Positions 1 through 5,365 of a stretch of 5,365 bases of DNA are shown here, in pieces. This DNA is from Halieaceae bacterium (GTDB taxonomy: Bacteria > Pseudomonadota > Gammaproteobacteria > Pseudomonadales > Halieaceae). Below the pieces are notes generated by a model. That model ran no database searches and was not told where the DNA came from. It saw only the letters and a program-made list of their open reading frames with translations. Position 1 is the stretch's first letter. Each line of letters begins with the position of its first letter. Made by a program: the position numbers and the translations under genes. The stretch spans positions 1 to 5,365 of the forward strand of contig QXYP01000190.1 in NCBI GenBank assembly GCA_009886815.1, read 5' to 3'.

Positions 1-541
1 GATCCACGGCCATTGCCCTGGTTAAACCCATGGAGGCGTGCTTGGCAACGACATATGCGCTGTTAAAACGTGTTGCACCATGCGCTTCGGTCGACGCCAC
101 ATTTACTATTCGAGGATGTGGTGATTTGCGCAGCCCAGGGAGGGCTGCCCGGATCGCCCAGGCCTGCGCAGTGGCCATAACATCCAGGGAGCTGTCCCAG
201 GAATGCTCATATTCGTCACTATCGATAGCGGCAGGCAGGGCGAAACCGGCGTTGTTGACCAGGATATCCAGGCCACCAAAGTGCTCAATAACACTGCATA
301 CCGCACTCTCAACGGCCTGTCGGTCACGTAGATCGACCAGCAAAGTTAATACCTCTGCCCCGACAGACCTTACCTCCTCGGCTACCGCTTCCAGCGCGGC
401 CTCATTGATATCGAATATCGCCAACCTGGCGCCTTCATCGGCAAACAGGTGAGCGGTCGCCCGCCCCATGCCGCTGGCCGCGCCCGTGACAATAGCCACA
501 GAGCCATCGATCGAACGGGAAAGTTTGCTGAGTTTCGCCAT
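1..541 (-). CDS. Short-chain dehydrogenase/reductase (SDR), C-terminus cut off by window edge
   Basis: This is a classical SDR oxidoreductase, probably cytoplasmic and NAD(P)-dependent. The first 180 residues are present; the C-terminal part of a typical roughly 250-residue SDR lies beyond the left edge. The sequence shows the Rossmann dinucleotide motif TGAASGMG at residues 19-26 and an Asp at residue 44, at the end of the predicted second beta strand, which usually favours NAD over NADP. It also has the NNAG motif at 96-99 and the catalytic set S150, Y163 and K167 (YVVAK), with the usual 13-residue Ser-Tyr spacing. The ATG at 541 is chosen because a strong AGGAGAGG lies six bases upstream, overlapping the stop codon of the synthetase gene. 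As the fourth gene of the operon it may oxidise an alcohol made by the P450, but SDR substrates cannot be read from sequence. Family assignment is firm; the substrate is unknown. Confidence 0.93.
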   Translation of the reverse strand, partial: MAKLSKLSRSIDGSVAIVTGAASGMGRATAHLFADEGARLAIFDINEAALEAVAEEVRSVGAEVLTLLVDLRDRQAVESAVCSVIEHFGGLDILVNNAGFALPAAIDSDEYEHSWDSSLDVMATAQAWAIRAALPGLRKSPHPRIVNVASTEAHGATRFNSAYVVAKHASMGLTRAMAVD

Positions 542-547
542 TGCTTA

Positions 548-555
548 CCTCTCCT
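548..555 (-). promoter_or_regulatory. Shine-Dalgarno site of the SDR gene, overlapping the upstream stop codon
   Basis: Read on the minus strand, the bases are AGGAGAGG, six bases before the SDR ATG. The first two bases of the site are the last two bases of the synthetase TAG stop codon. Ribosomes ending synthetase translation would therefore sit on the SDR initiation site, which suggests translational coupling. The overlap is seen directly; the coupling is inferred. Confidence 0.8.
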
Positions 556-2374
556 AATAACCCGCCTCGGCCGCGAGAATTTTCTGATAAAAGTCGTCAT
601 CCAGCACCCGATATGCACCGCTGCGAGGGTGGCGCACATACACGCGGTCTTTACCCAACTTGTCCAAGTGATAGGCTTGCTCGCGCAGCTTTCCCTTCAG
701 CAGCTTAAAGGTCACCGTGGTTTCAGTATCCTGCTGCAGACGCACGAACACTGGCCGCGCGTAGTCGGGCAGCCTGGTATCGACCAGCGCACGGAAACCG
801 TCTATGTCAAAGTCGGTACCGGATTCAAGGGCAAAGGCCACCATCCCCGCTCTGCCCTCGGTGCCGGGTACTTCTACGCCGTAGACATTCGCCATATTGA
901 TCTGTGGGTGGGAATTAAGCACCTCCCCTACCTCATTGGTTGACACATTTTCAGCTCGCCAGCGAAAGGTGTCGCCAGTACGATCGACAAATTGGTAGTG
1001 CTTGAGGCCCATTGCAAAGCCCACATCGATTTCGCGCACAAGATCGCCGGTATTGAACCAACGATCGCCAGGCTCCTGCACGTTCTCAATAATCTTGCTG
1101 TTGGTCGCCTCCGCATTGGTGTAACCATCGAACGGCGCTTTATCGGTGATTTTGCCAAGCAACAGCCCCGGCTCACCGGGCTTGGCCAACTCACAATGCC
1201 CAGCATCGTCCCGCACAATAGCGTCTTCATTCACGTCGTATTTAACCAGCGCAATATCAACAGACGTGGTCCCAATGGTGCGGTCCTTATTCAGAAGATT
1301 AAGAAAGGTGACATTGCCTTCACTGGAACCGTAAATCTCGCAAATGCGATCCACGTCAAAGCGGGACTTGAACTCATCCCATACGTCAGGCCTTAATCCA
1401 TTGCCCACCATTTTCTGCAGCGGGTTGTTCTTCTCAGCATCACTGGGAGCCTGTGTCACCAGATAACGACACAACTCTCCCACGTATACAAAGCTATTGG
1501 TCTGCCAGGCCTGCACCTCACTCCAGAATTTGCCGGCTGAAAAGGTCCGACGCAGGCAAACCGTGCCACCAGCGGCGATAAAACCGCACAATCCGGGGCC
1601 CAGGCCGGTGATATGGTAGATCGGCAAGCAAAGGTATAGCCGATCGCCTGGTTTGGGTCGCAGGGTAAGCTTGCCCAATAAATTGGCGGCTGTGACCAGG
1701 CGCTGGTGCTTGTATGTTGCGGCCTTGGGCAGGCCCGTTGTACCGGAAGTGAAAATGTACAGCGCCACATCGCCGGCGAGGATCCCTCGGGTTTCAGGCA
1801 GGTCCAGATCAGAATGCCCCTGCATGGCCTGACTGGCGTCGATCGCCCAGAGTGGGGCTTTGCGATCAACAGCGTCTTTCATCCACAAGCAAGACCCATG
1901 ACCCTGGCCAAAAGGCAAGCTAGCCAACTCGGGCGCCAGCACATCGGCACGCTCGTCACCTACGATACAGTGTTTGGCGTCCGTCACTTTACAACAGTGC
2001 ACCAGGGCTTCGCCGCTCAGGCTATTGTTGATGAGTGCCGCAGGGGCTCCAATCTTGGTAAGGGCCAACAACGAGATGACAAACTCGGCCCGATTTTCCA
2101 TAAACAGGGCGACACCCTCGCCTTGCTTCACACCCTGCGCTTTTAGTAGATGCGCCAGCAGATTGATTTCCTGGTTCAGCTCGGTGTACGTCCACCTGCG
2201 CCCCTCGAACTCCAGGGCAGGCAAGTTACCGTGCCTACGGACCGACTCTTCAAAGATCACCCCAAGGGAAATCGCCTCATCCAGTGCGGGCATTTTGAAG
2301 CCAATGGCAGCACGAGACTGCCGTATCTCATTCAATACCCTGACGACTTCTTTCAAACTGGCAAACACTGACAT
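554..2374 (-). CDS. Long-chain acyl-CoA synthetase, FATP/SLC27-type AMP-binding enzyme
   Basis: This ANL-superfamily ligase (606 residues) should activate a fatty acid with ATP and join it to coenzyme A through an acyl-AMP intermediate. Visible motifs, numbered from the ATG at 2374, are the P-loop TSGTTGLPKA at 209-218, YGSSEG at 348-353, NTGD at 441-444, and the hinge region DRTGDTFRWRAENVST at 464-479. The TFKLLKG segment near residue 557 contains the expected C-terminal catalytic lysine. The FRW..ENVST block and the TFK..K C-terminus are typical of FATP (very-long-chain) synthetases rather than the classical FadD group. Length fits the family. The start is uncertain: a TTG at 2386, directly after the P450 stop, would add four residues (610 total). 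The ATG is preferred by codon type, but neither start has a clear Shine-Dalgarno site. The gene lies between the P450 and SDR genes and probably feeds oxidised aliphatic acids to beta-oxidation; substrate chain length is not determinable. Its G+C content is visibly higher than that of the P450 gene. Confidence 0.93.
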   Translation of the reverse strand: MSVFASLKEVVRVLNEIRQSRAAIGFKMPALDEAISLGVIFEESVRRHGNLPALEFEGRRWTYTELNQEINLLAHLLKAQGVKQGEGVALFMENRAEFVISLLALTKIGAPAALINNSLSGEALVHCCKVTDAKHCIVGDERADVLAPELASLPFGQGHGSCLWMKDAVDRKAPLWAIDASQAMQGHSDLDLPETRGILAGDVALYIFTSGTTGLPKAATYKHQRLVTAANLLGKLTLRPKPGDRLYLCLPIYHITGLGPGLCGFIAAGGTVCLRRTFSAGKFWSEVQAWQTNSFVYVGELCRYLVTQAPSDAEKNNPLQKMVGNGLRPDVWDEFKSRFDVDRICEIYGSSEGNVTFLNLLNKDRTIGTTSVDIALVKYDVNEDAIVRDDAGHCELAKPGEPGLLLGKITDKAPFDGYTNAEATNSKIIENVQEPGDRWFNTGDLVREIDVGFAMGLKHYQFVDRTGDTFRWRAENVSTNEVGEVLNSHPQINMANVYGVEVPGTEGRAGMVAFALESGTDFDIDGFRALVDTRLPDYARPVFVRLQQDTETTVTFKLLKGKLREQAYHLDKLGKDRVYVRHPRSGAYRVLDDDFYQKILAAEAGY

Positions 2375-2386
2375 CGGTAAAGACAA

Positions 2387-3637
2387 TTAGTTCCGCTTAA
2401 CGACCACTTCAAGCTCTGAGTACCCGCGGACAAAGTTGTTACTGAGTCTCGTTGGCTCAGCCTGTACCTCAATAGATTCAAACAGGTCCAAACACTCCTC
2501 CCACAGAACACGAAGCTGCATTTCTGCTAGACGATTCCCCATACATCTGTGAATGCCAAATCCAAATGAAGCGTGATTACGCGGTGATTCTCGGTCGATT
2601 ACGAACGAATCGGGGTTTTTAATCACGTCGTCGTCCCGATTAGCAGAACAATACCAAAGCACCACCTTATCGCCCTCCTTCATGCGGTGGCCTTTGAACT
2701 CAAAGTCTCGTGTAACGGTTCGTCGCATGTGCGGTAACGGCGTTTGAAAGCGAATGACCTCAGACACCATGGAAGGAATCAAGGAGGTATCGTTGCGCAC
2801 CTTTTCAAGCTCACTGGGATTCTCATTAAAAAAGATGACGCCACCGGTCATTGAATTACGTGTCGTATCGTTGCCACCGACAATCAGCAACAGCAAATTG
2901 CCAATAAACATCACGGGGTCGTTAATAAGGTCTTTGGTGTTGGGGTCTTTTTGCATCAAACGAATCAGATCGAATGATTCGACGCCATCATCCAAGCGTT
3001 CTTGCCACAACTTCGAGAAGCTTTCGAAGATATCAACAGCCATCAACTGACGCTCTTCCAATGTTAGATCAGCCTTGCCGGTAATGCGCTCATCAGACAC
3101 GGCTGCGTCTGACCACATCGATAATTTTTGTCGCTCTTCCCATGGGAAGTCGAATAGTGTTGCGAGCATCTGGGTCGTTAAATTCCGTGAAACCAGCTCC
3201 ACCCAATTAAAGGGTGTGTTCTCAGGTAATGACTCGAGCGCGGCACGCGTTCTGCTGCGAATCAGCGACTCAAACTCGGTTAAATTCTTTGGCGCGACAA
3301 CAGGCTGGAATGCTTTGCGCTGCAGGCTGTGACTAGGCTCGTCCATTGCAATGAAGTTTTTGATGTCTAGCTCAGGAAGTGGATCGATGATGGCAATCGA
3401 TGGCTCCGATGAGAAAACCTCAGCGTTCTTTTCGATCTCGACAATGTCATCGAAACGGCTAATGGACCAAAAAGGGCCGAGATCGCCTACCGTTTGATAA
3501 TGAACCGGAGACTCTTTTCGGAGACGGCTAAACAATGGCTGCCAACAGTCGAGCTCGAAGCGCTTTGGGTCGGCAACATCGATTTCGGTTAGCGGGAGGG
3601 TCAGATCTGAGGCAAATGGGTGTGTGGGTGCGTTCAT
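2387..3637 (-). CDS. Cytochrome P450, CYP153-like alkane/fatty-acid terminal hydroxylase
   Basis: This soluble class I bacterial P450 (416 residues) should use O2 and ferredoxin electrons to hydroxylate an aliphatic substrate. It shows the I-helix oxygen-activation motif GGNDTT at 254-259, the K-helix ExxR as EVIR at 293-296, and the heme loop FGFGIHRCMG at 358-367 with C365 as the thiolate ligand. Several stretches recalled from CYP153A enzymes are nearly unchanged: LLIVGGNDTTRNSMTGG, a QTPLxHMRRT segment, and FVRGY near the C-terminus. Known CYP153 members omega-hydroxylate medium-chain alkanes, fatty acids and primary alcohols. The ATG at 3637 is chosen over an upstream in-frame start at 3721 because GAGGAG sits seven bases before it, and because the upstream extension overlaps the ferredoxin gene and has no P450 character. 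The ferredoxin gene ends 17 bases upstream. The stop codon directly abuts the synthetase TTG. CYP153 family membership is by recognition, not alignment; the exact substrate is open. Confidence 0.94.
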   Translation of the reverse strand: MNAPTHPFASDLTLPLTEIDVADPKRFELDCWQPLFSRLRKESPVHYQTVGDLGPFWSISRFDDIVEIEKNAEVFSSEPSIAIIDPLPELDIKNFIAMDEPSHSLQRKAFQPVVAPKNLTEFESLIRSRTRAALESLPENTPFNWVELVSRNLTTQMLATLFDFPWEERQKLSMWSDAAVSDERITGKADLTLEERQLMAVDIFESFSKLWQERLDDGVESFDLIRLMQKDPNTKDLINDPVMFIGNLLLLIVGGNDTTRNSMTGGVIFFNENPSELEKVRNDTSLIPSMVSEVIRFQTPLPHMRRTVTRDFEFKGHRMKEGDKVVLWYCSANRDDDVIKNPDSFVIDRESPRNHASFGFGIHRCMGNRLAEMQLRVLWEECLDLFESIEVQAEPTRLSNNFVRGYSELEVVVKRN

Positions 3638-3644
3638 GTTTTTT

Positions 3645-3650
3645 CTCCTC
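3645..3650 (-). promoter_or_regulatory. Shine-Dalgarno site that fixes the P450 start
   Basis: The minus strand reads GAGGAG followed by seven bases (AAAAAAC) and then the ATG at 3637. It lies wholly within the 17-base gap after the ferredoxin stop codon. It is the main evidence for the shorter P450 reading over the longer in-frame extension. Confidence 0.8.
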
Positions 3651-3654
3651 AGCC

Positions 3655-3996
3655 TTACATCTGGAATTCGGGTAGCGTGATGGTGGTGTCTGCTGAAACA
3701 TCCGATAACGAGAGTTGGCAACTCAACCTCGAATTGTTCTCTCTGTCGGGTCGTAGGCCCAGCATGGCCTCTTCATTGGGCTCAATCGCTCCAAACATGT
3801 GAGGGTCATTCACAAAGCAATGACACGTACCGCAAACAGCGCTGCCACCGCAGTCTGCATCAATGCCGCCGATGCCACTTTCCAAAGCAAACTCCATCAC
3901 GCTCTGATGTCCTCTGCTCACTTCTACTTCACTCTGCGAACCATCTGCTTGAACAAATATAATCCTAGGCACAACTGACTCCATCATGTCTGTCAT
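3655..3996 (-). CDS. [2Fe-2S] ferredoxin, putidaredoxin/adrenodoxin type, redox partner of the P450
   Basis: This small cytoplasmic electron carrier (113 residues from the ATG at 3996) should shuttle single electrons from an NAD(P)H ferredoxin reductase to the P450 encoded 17 bases downstream. Cluster ligands are C49, C55, C58 and C93, giving the C-x5-C-x2-C...C spacing of vertebrate-type ferredoxins in P450 and dioxygenase systems. The surrounding IDADCGG and NSRLSCQL blocks and the C-terminal LPEFQ are typical. C60, in the CHC sequence just after the third ligand, is an additional cysteine. The start is not certain. ATG codons occur at 3996, 3987 and 3984, with a GTG at 4029 and a TTG at 4068 further up, and none has a convincing Shine-Dalgarno site. 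Family members usually begin a few residues before the RIIFV strand, which favours one of the ATGs and leaves room for the divergent promoters. As first gene of the operon it is probably controlled by the divergent AraC protein. Confidence 0.93.
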   Translation of the reverse strand: MTDMMESVVPRIIFVQADGSQSEVEVSRGHQSVMEFALESGIGGIDADCGGSAVCGTCHCFVNDPHMFGAIEPNEEAMLGLRPDRENNSRLSCQLSLSDVSADTTITLPEFQM

Positions 3997-4079
3997 GGGC
4001 GCATGTTGAAGTAGTCGCCTTTTCTTCACTGTCTCTTTATGAGTCAATAGGGTGTCATTTAACGCCAAATTTTCTATTT
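3997..4079. promoter_or_regulatory. Divergent promoter/operator region between ferredoxin operon and araC-type gene
   Basis: These 83 bases separate the chosen starts of the leftward operon and the rightward regulator, so both promoters should lie here or just inside the reading frames. I could not find a confident sigma-70 promoter on either strand. A TTGACT on the minus strand (4044-4049) lacks a good -10 box at proper spacing. A possible operator is the pair of GTCA elements at 4043-4046 and 4054-4057, an 11-base spacing (AGTCAAT and TGTCATT in context) that could suit an AraC protein binding one helical face. This is suggestive only. The region is A+T-rich next to the araC start. Confidence 0.5.
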
Positions 4080-5081
4080 ATGATTAAGTCGTATCATGCC
4101 CGCATTATTCATCGTGACGTTAAAAATCGCGGTATCAGCGACCGATTGCTCTTTGAAGGCACTTCTTTGACGGCAAATGACTTGTGGCATACAGCCACCC
4201 TACCCACTGATCAGTTTCTGCAAGTCATACGGAATGTCAGGGCGCTACTGGGCGAAGAGGTGTTTTTAAGTCGTGTCTACTCGGGTCCTAATATCGCCGC
4301 TCTGGGGCCCGTTGGTCTCGCCATGATGTCGAGCCCCACGTTAGGTGCCGGACTCAGCGCTTTGGTTTCGTACTTCCAGCTGGAAGCATCCTACTGGAAG
4401 CTCGATATGCGCACCTATGGCGATGTAACTCGGCTGTCCGTGGACTTTGATACCGACTTGGGAGAGCTAACGGCGCTTCATGTCATTGTTGCGCAAATTG
4501 TTATCAGCAATTACATCGCGGATGTTGTTGGCCAAGAGCAGTCGACCATTACCTATTGCCTGCGAGAGGAAATCGCTGACTCGATTAGCGTGGCGCCCCG
4601 AGCGATTAAAGACCGCATCAGATTGACGCCTTACTATGCGGTGGAGCTACCGACCAATCTAATTGATACACCCTCACCTTTCTTTGACGAGCAAAACTGG
4701 AACTCATCCATGCAAGATTTGGGTCGCCGGATGCAGGTGGCCTCTGAACAGCACATTAAAGTCTTTACCGATCACGTAATGCATCGACTGTGTTTTAAAT
4801 CACCGGCTGGAATTACAGTGAAGGACTGCGCCTCGCATCTACACATGTCTGTCCGAACACTCAATAGACGACTGGAATCAGAAGGGACGAGTTTTACTGA
4901 GCTTAAAGTGCGCGCTGTTGACGACATAGCAAAACGCTTGCTTTTATCAGACAACTCAGTGGATGCCGTCGCCTACGAACTTGGCTACGAGAACCCCTCG
5001 AACTTTCGGCGTCGATTCAAAGAGACGAATAAGGTCTCTCCACGCAATTGGGTAGATACTCAACTCAAAATCAACGAGTAA
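4080..5081 (+). CDS. AraC-family transcriptional regulator with arabinose-binding-like N-terminal domain
   Basis: This 333-residue DNA-binding regulator has two parts. Residues about 20-200 resemble the N-terminal effector domain of the group often labelled Arabinose_bd; the GPNIAALGPVGLAMMSSPTLGAG-like segment around 69-91 is characteristic. The C-terminal AraC double helix-turn-helix covers about 234-328, with the first helix pair at 246-269 (TVKDCASHLHMSVRTLNRR...) and the second at 293-324 (ending in the signature LGYENPSNFRRRFK...SPRNW). The ATG at 4080 is the first plausible start and gives a normal length, but it has no evident Shine-Dalgarno site. The gene is divergent from the ferredoxin-P450 operon, the usual position for a local activator, and AraC-type regulators beside CYP153 operons are known, for example in Alcanivorax. 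It is therefore likely to activate this operon in response to the substrate or a product, and may regulate itself. The effector is unknown. Confidence 0.93.
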   Translation: MIKSYHARIIHRDVKNRGISDRLLFEGTSLTANDLWHTATLPTDQFLQVIRNVRALLGEEVFLSRVYSGPNIAALGPVGLAMMSSPTLGAGLSALVSYFQLEASYWKLDMRTYGDVTRLSVDFDTDLGELTALHVIVAQIVISNYIADVVGQEQSTITYCLREEIADSISVAPRAIKDRIRLTPYYAVELPTNLIDTPSPFFDEQNWNSSMQDLGRRMQVASEQHIKVFTDHVMHRLCFKSPAGITVKDCASHLHMSVRTLNRRLESEGTSFTELKVRAVDDIAKRLLLSDNSVDAVAYELGYENPSNFRRRFKETNKVSPRNWVDTQLKINE

Positions 5082-5101
5082 GTGCATTAAGTAGTGCACT
5101 T
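5080..5101 (+). repeat. Perfect inverted repeat overlapping the araC stop codon
   Basis: The arms AAGTGCA (5080-5086) and TGCACTT (5095-5101) are exact complements around an 8-base loop. The left arm begins inside the TAA stop. The following bases are T-rich but interrupted, so it would be a weak terminator by itself. It could equally be a protein-binding dyad or a 3' stabilising hairpin. Confidence 0.55.
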
Positions 5102-5122
5102 TATTTCCTCTTTAAAATTTTC

Positions 5123-5149
5123 AAATACCGCGAAGCGCGTGGTATTTTT
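5123..5149 (+). terminator. Intrinsic terminator downstream of araC-type gene
   Basis: The stem AAATACCGCG (5123-5132) pairs with CGTGGTATTT (5138-5147), ten pairs including one G-U, closing a five-base loop AAGCG. It ends in a run of five T (5145-5149). It lies 41 bases after the regulator stop and most likely ends its transcript. The opposite strand has A/T-rich flanks too, so some bidirectional function is possible. Confidence 0.75.
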
Positions 5150-5150
5150 C

Positions 5151-5170
5151 AACGTGTCCTAACGTGTCTT
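5151..5170 (+). repeat. Tandem 10-mer duplication (AACGTGTCCT / AACGTGTCTT)
   Basis: Two directly adjacent 10-base units share their first eight bases (AACGTGTC) and the tenth; only base nine differs (C versus T). The pair sits between the regulator terminator and the tRNA-like remnant. The one-turn period could suit a binding site, or it may be a small slippage duplication. Confidence 0.5.
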
Positions 5171-5187
5171 GGTGAGTAGCTAGAGCC

Positions 5188-5322
5188 TTGACATGATAGA
5201 GGTCGCCAGTTCGAAAAACGCGACCTTAGGAGCGTTTGGTCCGCCGCAGCAAAGCGAAGGCGCCCGCAGGGTTCAATCGCCAGAGGCAATGGCGATTGAA
5301 GACAATCTGGCTGGTCCTACCA
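5188..5322 (+). pseudogene. Broken tRNA-Val(GAC)-like remnant split by an insertion in the T-loop
   Basis: Two blocks read as consecutive parts of one tRNA. Block one is the anticodon loop TTGACAT with anticodon GAC (5190-5192), the 3' anticodon strand GATAG, the variable loop AGGTC, the 5' T-stem strand GCCAG and the T-loop start TTCGAA (to 5215). Block two starts at 5304: T-loop end AAT, the complementary T-stem strand CTGGC (5307-5311), a seven-base acceptor strand TGGTCCT (5312-5318), discriminator A and encoded CCA (5320-5322). About 90 bases separate them. The GAC loop with AGGTC matches valine tRNA. The bases before 5188 (GAGCC) cannot pair with GATAG, only fragments like TAGCT and AGAGC suggest a D-arm, and no AGGACCA acceptor strand is seen upstream. 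It therefore cannot be a working tRNA. It could be a decayed copy, an attachment-site remnant, or part of an unrecognised structured RNA. Confidence 0.6.
5216..5305 (+). repeat. Hairpin-rich ~90-base segment interrupting the tRNA-like T-loop
   Basis: This segment separates the two tRNA-like blocks; its edges are ambiguous by two bases because AA occurs at both junctions, which could be a 2-base target duplication. Its strongest structure is a perfect 10-pair stem TTCAATCGCC (5272-5281) with GGCGATTGAA (5291-5300) and a 9-base loop. A second inverted repeat is AAACGC (5216-5221) with GCGTTT (5232-5237). Between them is a G+C-rich stretch with short CGCC/GGCG complementarity. A further stem, AGGTCGC (5200-5206) with GCGACCT (5220-5226), joins tRNA bases to inserted bases. 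It has no significant reading frame and resembles a small palindromic mobile unit or a structured RNA domain; I do not recognise the family. Confidence 0.5.
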
Positions 5323-5327
5323 AACAT

Positions 5328-5357
5328 AAAAAAGGCCTGCTTATAGCGGGCTTTTTT
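5328..5357 (+). terminator. Intrinsic terminator just after the tRNA-like CCA end
   Basis: The left arm AAAAAAGGCCTGC (5328-5340) pairs with GCGGGCTTTTTT (5346-5357) around the loop TTATA, with two G-U wobbles, and gives a six-T tail. It starts five bases after CCA, the arrangement expected for a stable-RNA gene, which supports this once being, or still being, a transcribed tRNA-type unit. Confidence 0.8.
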
Positions 5358-5365
5358 GTGTTTGG

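Noticed and set aside
1..5. Window begins with GATCC, possibly a restriction cloning junction.
   Set aside because: It could simply be where the window was cut; the SDR frame runs through it and one 5-base match is not evidence.
992..1396. Plus-strand open frame of 134 codons inside the synthetase gene, and similar ones at 449-943 and 1706-2146.
   Set aside because: They lie opposite a strongly supported synthetase gene with intact family motifs; high G+C makes long antisense frames common, and none shows a recognisable domain or ribosome binding site.
3638..3721. Longer P450 reading frame starting at 3721 with a His-rich segment.
   Set aside because: It overlaps the ferredoxin coding end, lacks its own Shine-Dalgarno site, and the GAGGAG before the ATG at 3637 gives a normal-length P450; the HHHH run is just the other frame of the ferredoxin gene.
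3997..4068. Longer ferredoxin beginning at the TTG at 4068.
   Set aside because: The extra 24 residues are basic and unlike ferredoxin N-termini, and the extension would consume nearly all the divergent promoter region.
5188..5216. TTGACA at 5188 as a sigma-70 -35 box.
   Set aside because: At 17-base spacing the next hexamer is TCGAAA, a poor -10 box, and the TTGACAT is better explained as the anticodon loop of the tRNA-like block because the flanking GATAG-AGGTC-GCCAG follows in correct order.
5219..5240. Integron attC-like site around the AAACGC/GCGTTT inverted repeat.
   Set aside because: The ends do not fit the RYYYAAC and GTTRRRY core motifs and there is no gene-cassette arrangement around it.
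5205..5311. A functional tRNA gene with an intron.
   Set aside because: The 5' acceptor strand AGGACCA and the 5' anticodon strand CTATC are missing, and the interruption is in the T-loop, so no intact tRNA can be assembled from the visible bases.
1..5365. CRISPR array, insertion sequence or phage genes.
   Set aside because: No regularly spaced repeats, transposase or phage protein frames are seen on either strand.

Overview
The window carries a compact oxygenase gene cluster of proteobacterial type, most likely from a gammaproteobacterium. That placement is an inference. It rests on a CYP153-like cytochrome P450 paired with a putidaredoxin-type ferredoxin, a divergent AraC regulator with an arabinose-binding-like N-terminal domain, AGGAG-type ribosome binding sites, and a tRNA-like remnant with an encoded CCA end. 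These traits fit marine hydrocarbon- or lipid-degrading bacteria, but the genus cannot be read from the sequence.

Layout: four genes point left. In transcription order they are a [2Fe-2S] ferredoxin (3996 to 3655), a CYP153-family P450 (3637 to 2387), a FATP-type acyl-CoA synthetase (2374 or 2386 to 554), and a short-chain dehydrogenase that runs off the left edge (541 to 1). Gaps are 17, 12 (or 0) and 12 bases, so this looks like one operon. An AraC-family regulator (4080 to 5081) is divergently transcribed, with 83 bases between the two start codons. The last 284 bases hold no protein gene. They contain a hairpin over the araC stop codon, an intrinsic terminator, a tandem 10-mer, and a broken tRNA-Val(GAC)-like sequence. 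The T-loop of that remnant is split by about 90 bases of hairpin-rich DNA, and a second intrinsic terminator follows its CCA.

How the genes may work together (inference from families): the ferredoxin delivers electrons to the P450, which would hydroxylate the terminal carbon of an alkane, fatty acid or related aliphatic substrate. The dehydrogenase could oxidise the alcohol, and the synthetase would convert the resulting or parent acid to its CoA thioester for beta-oxidation. The AraC protein probably senses the substrate or a product and activates the operon. No ferredoxin reductase is present in the window; it may lie beyond the left edge or be supplied from elsewhere.

The most unusual parts are the interrupted tRNA-like remnant at the right end and the drop in G+C exactly where the synthetase meets the P450 gene.
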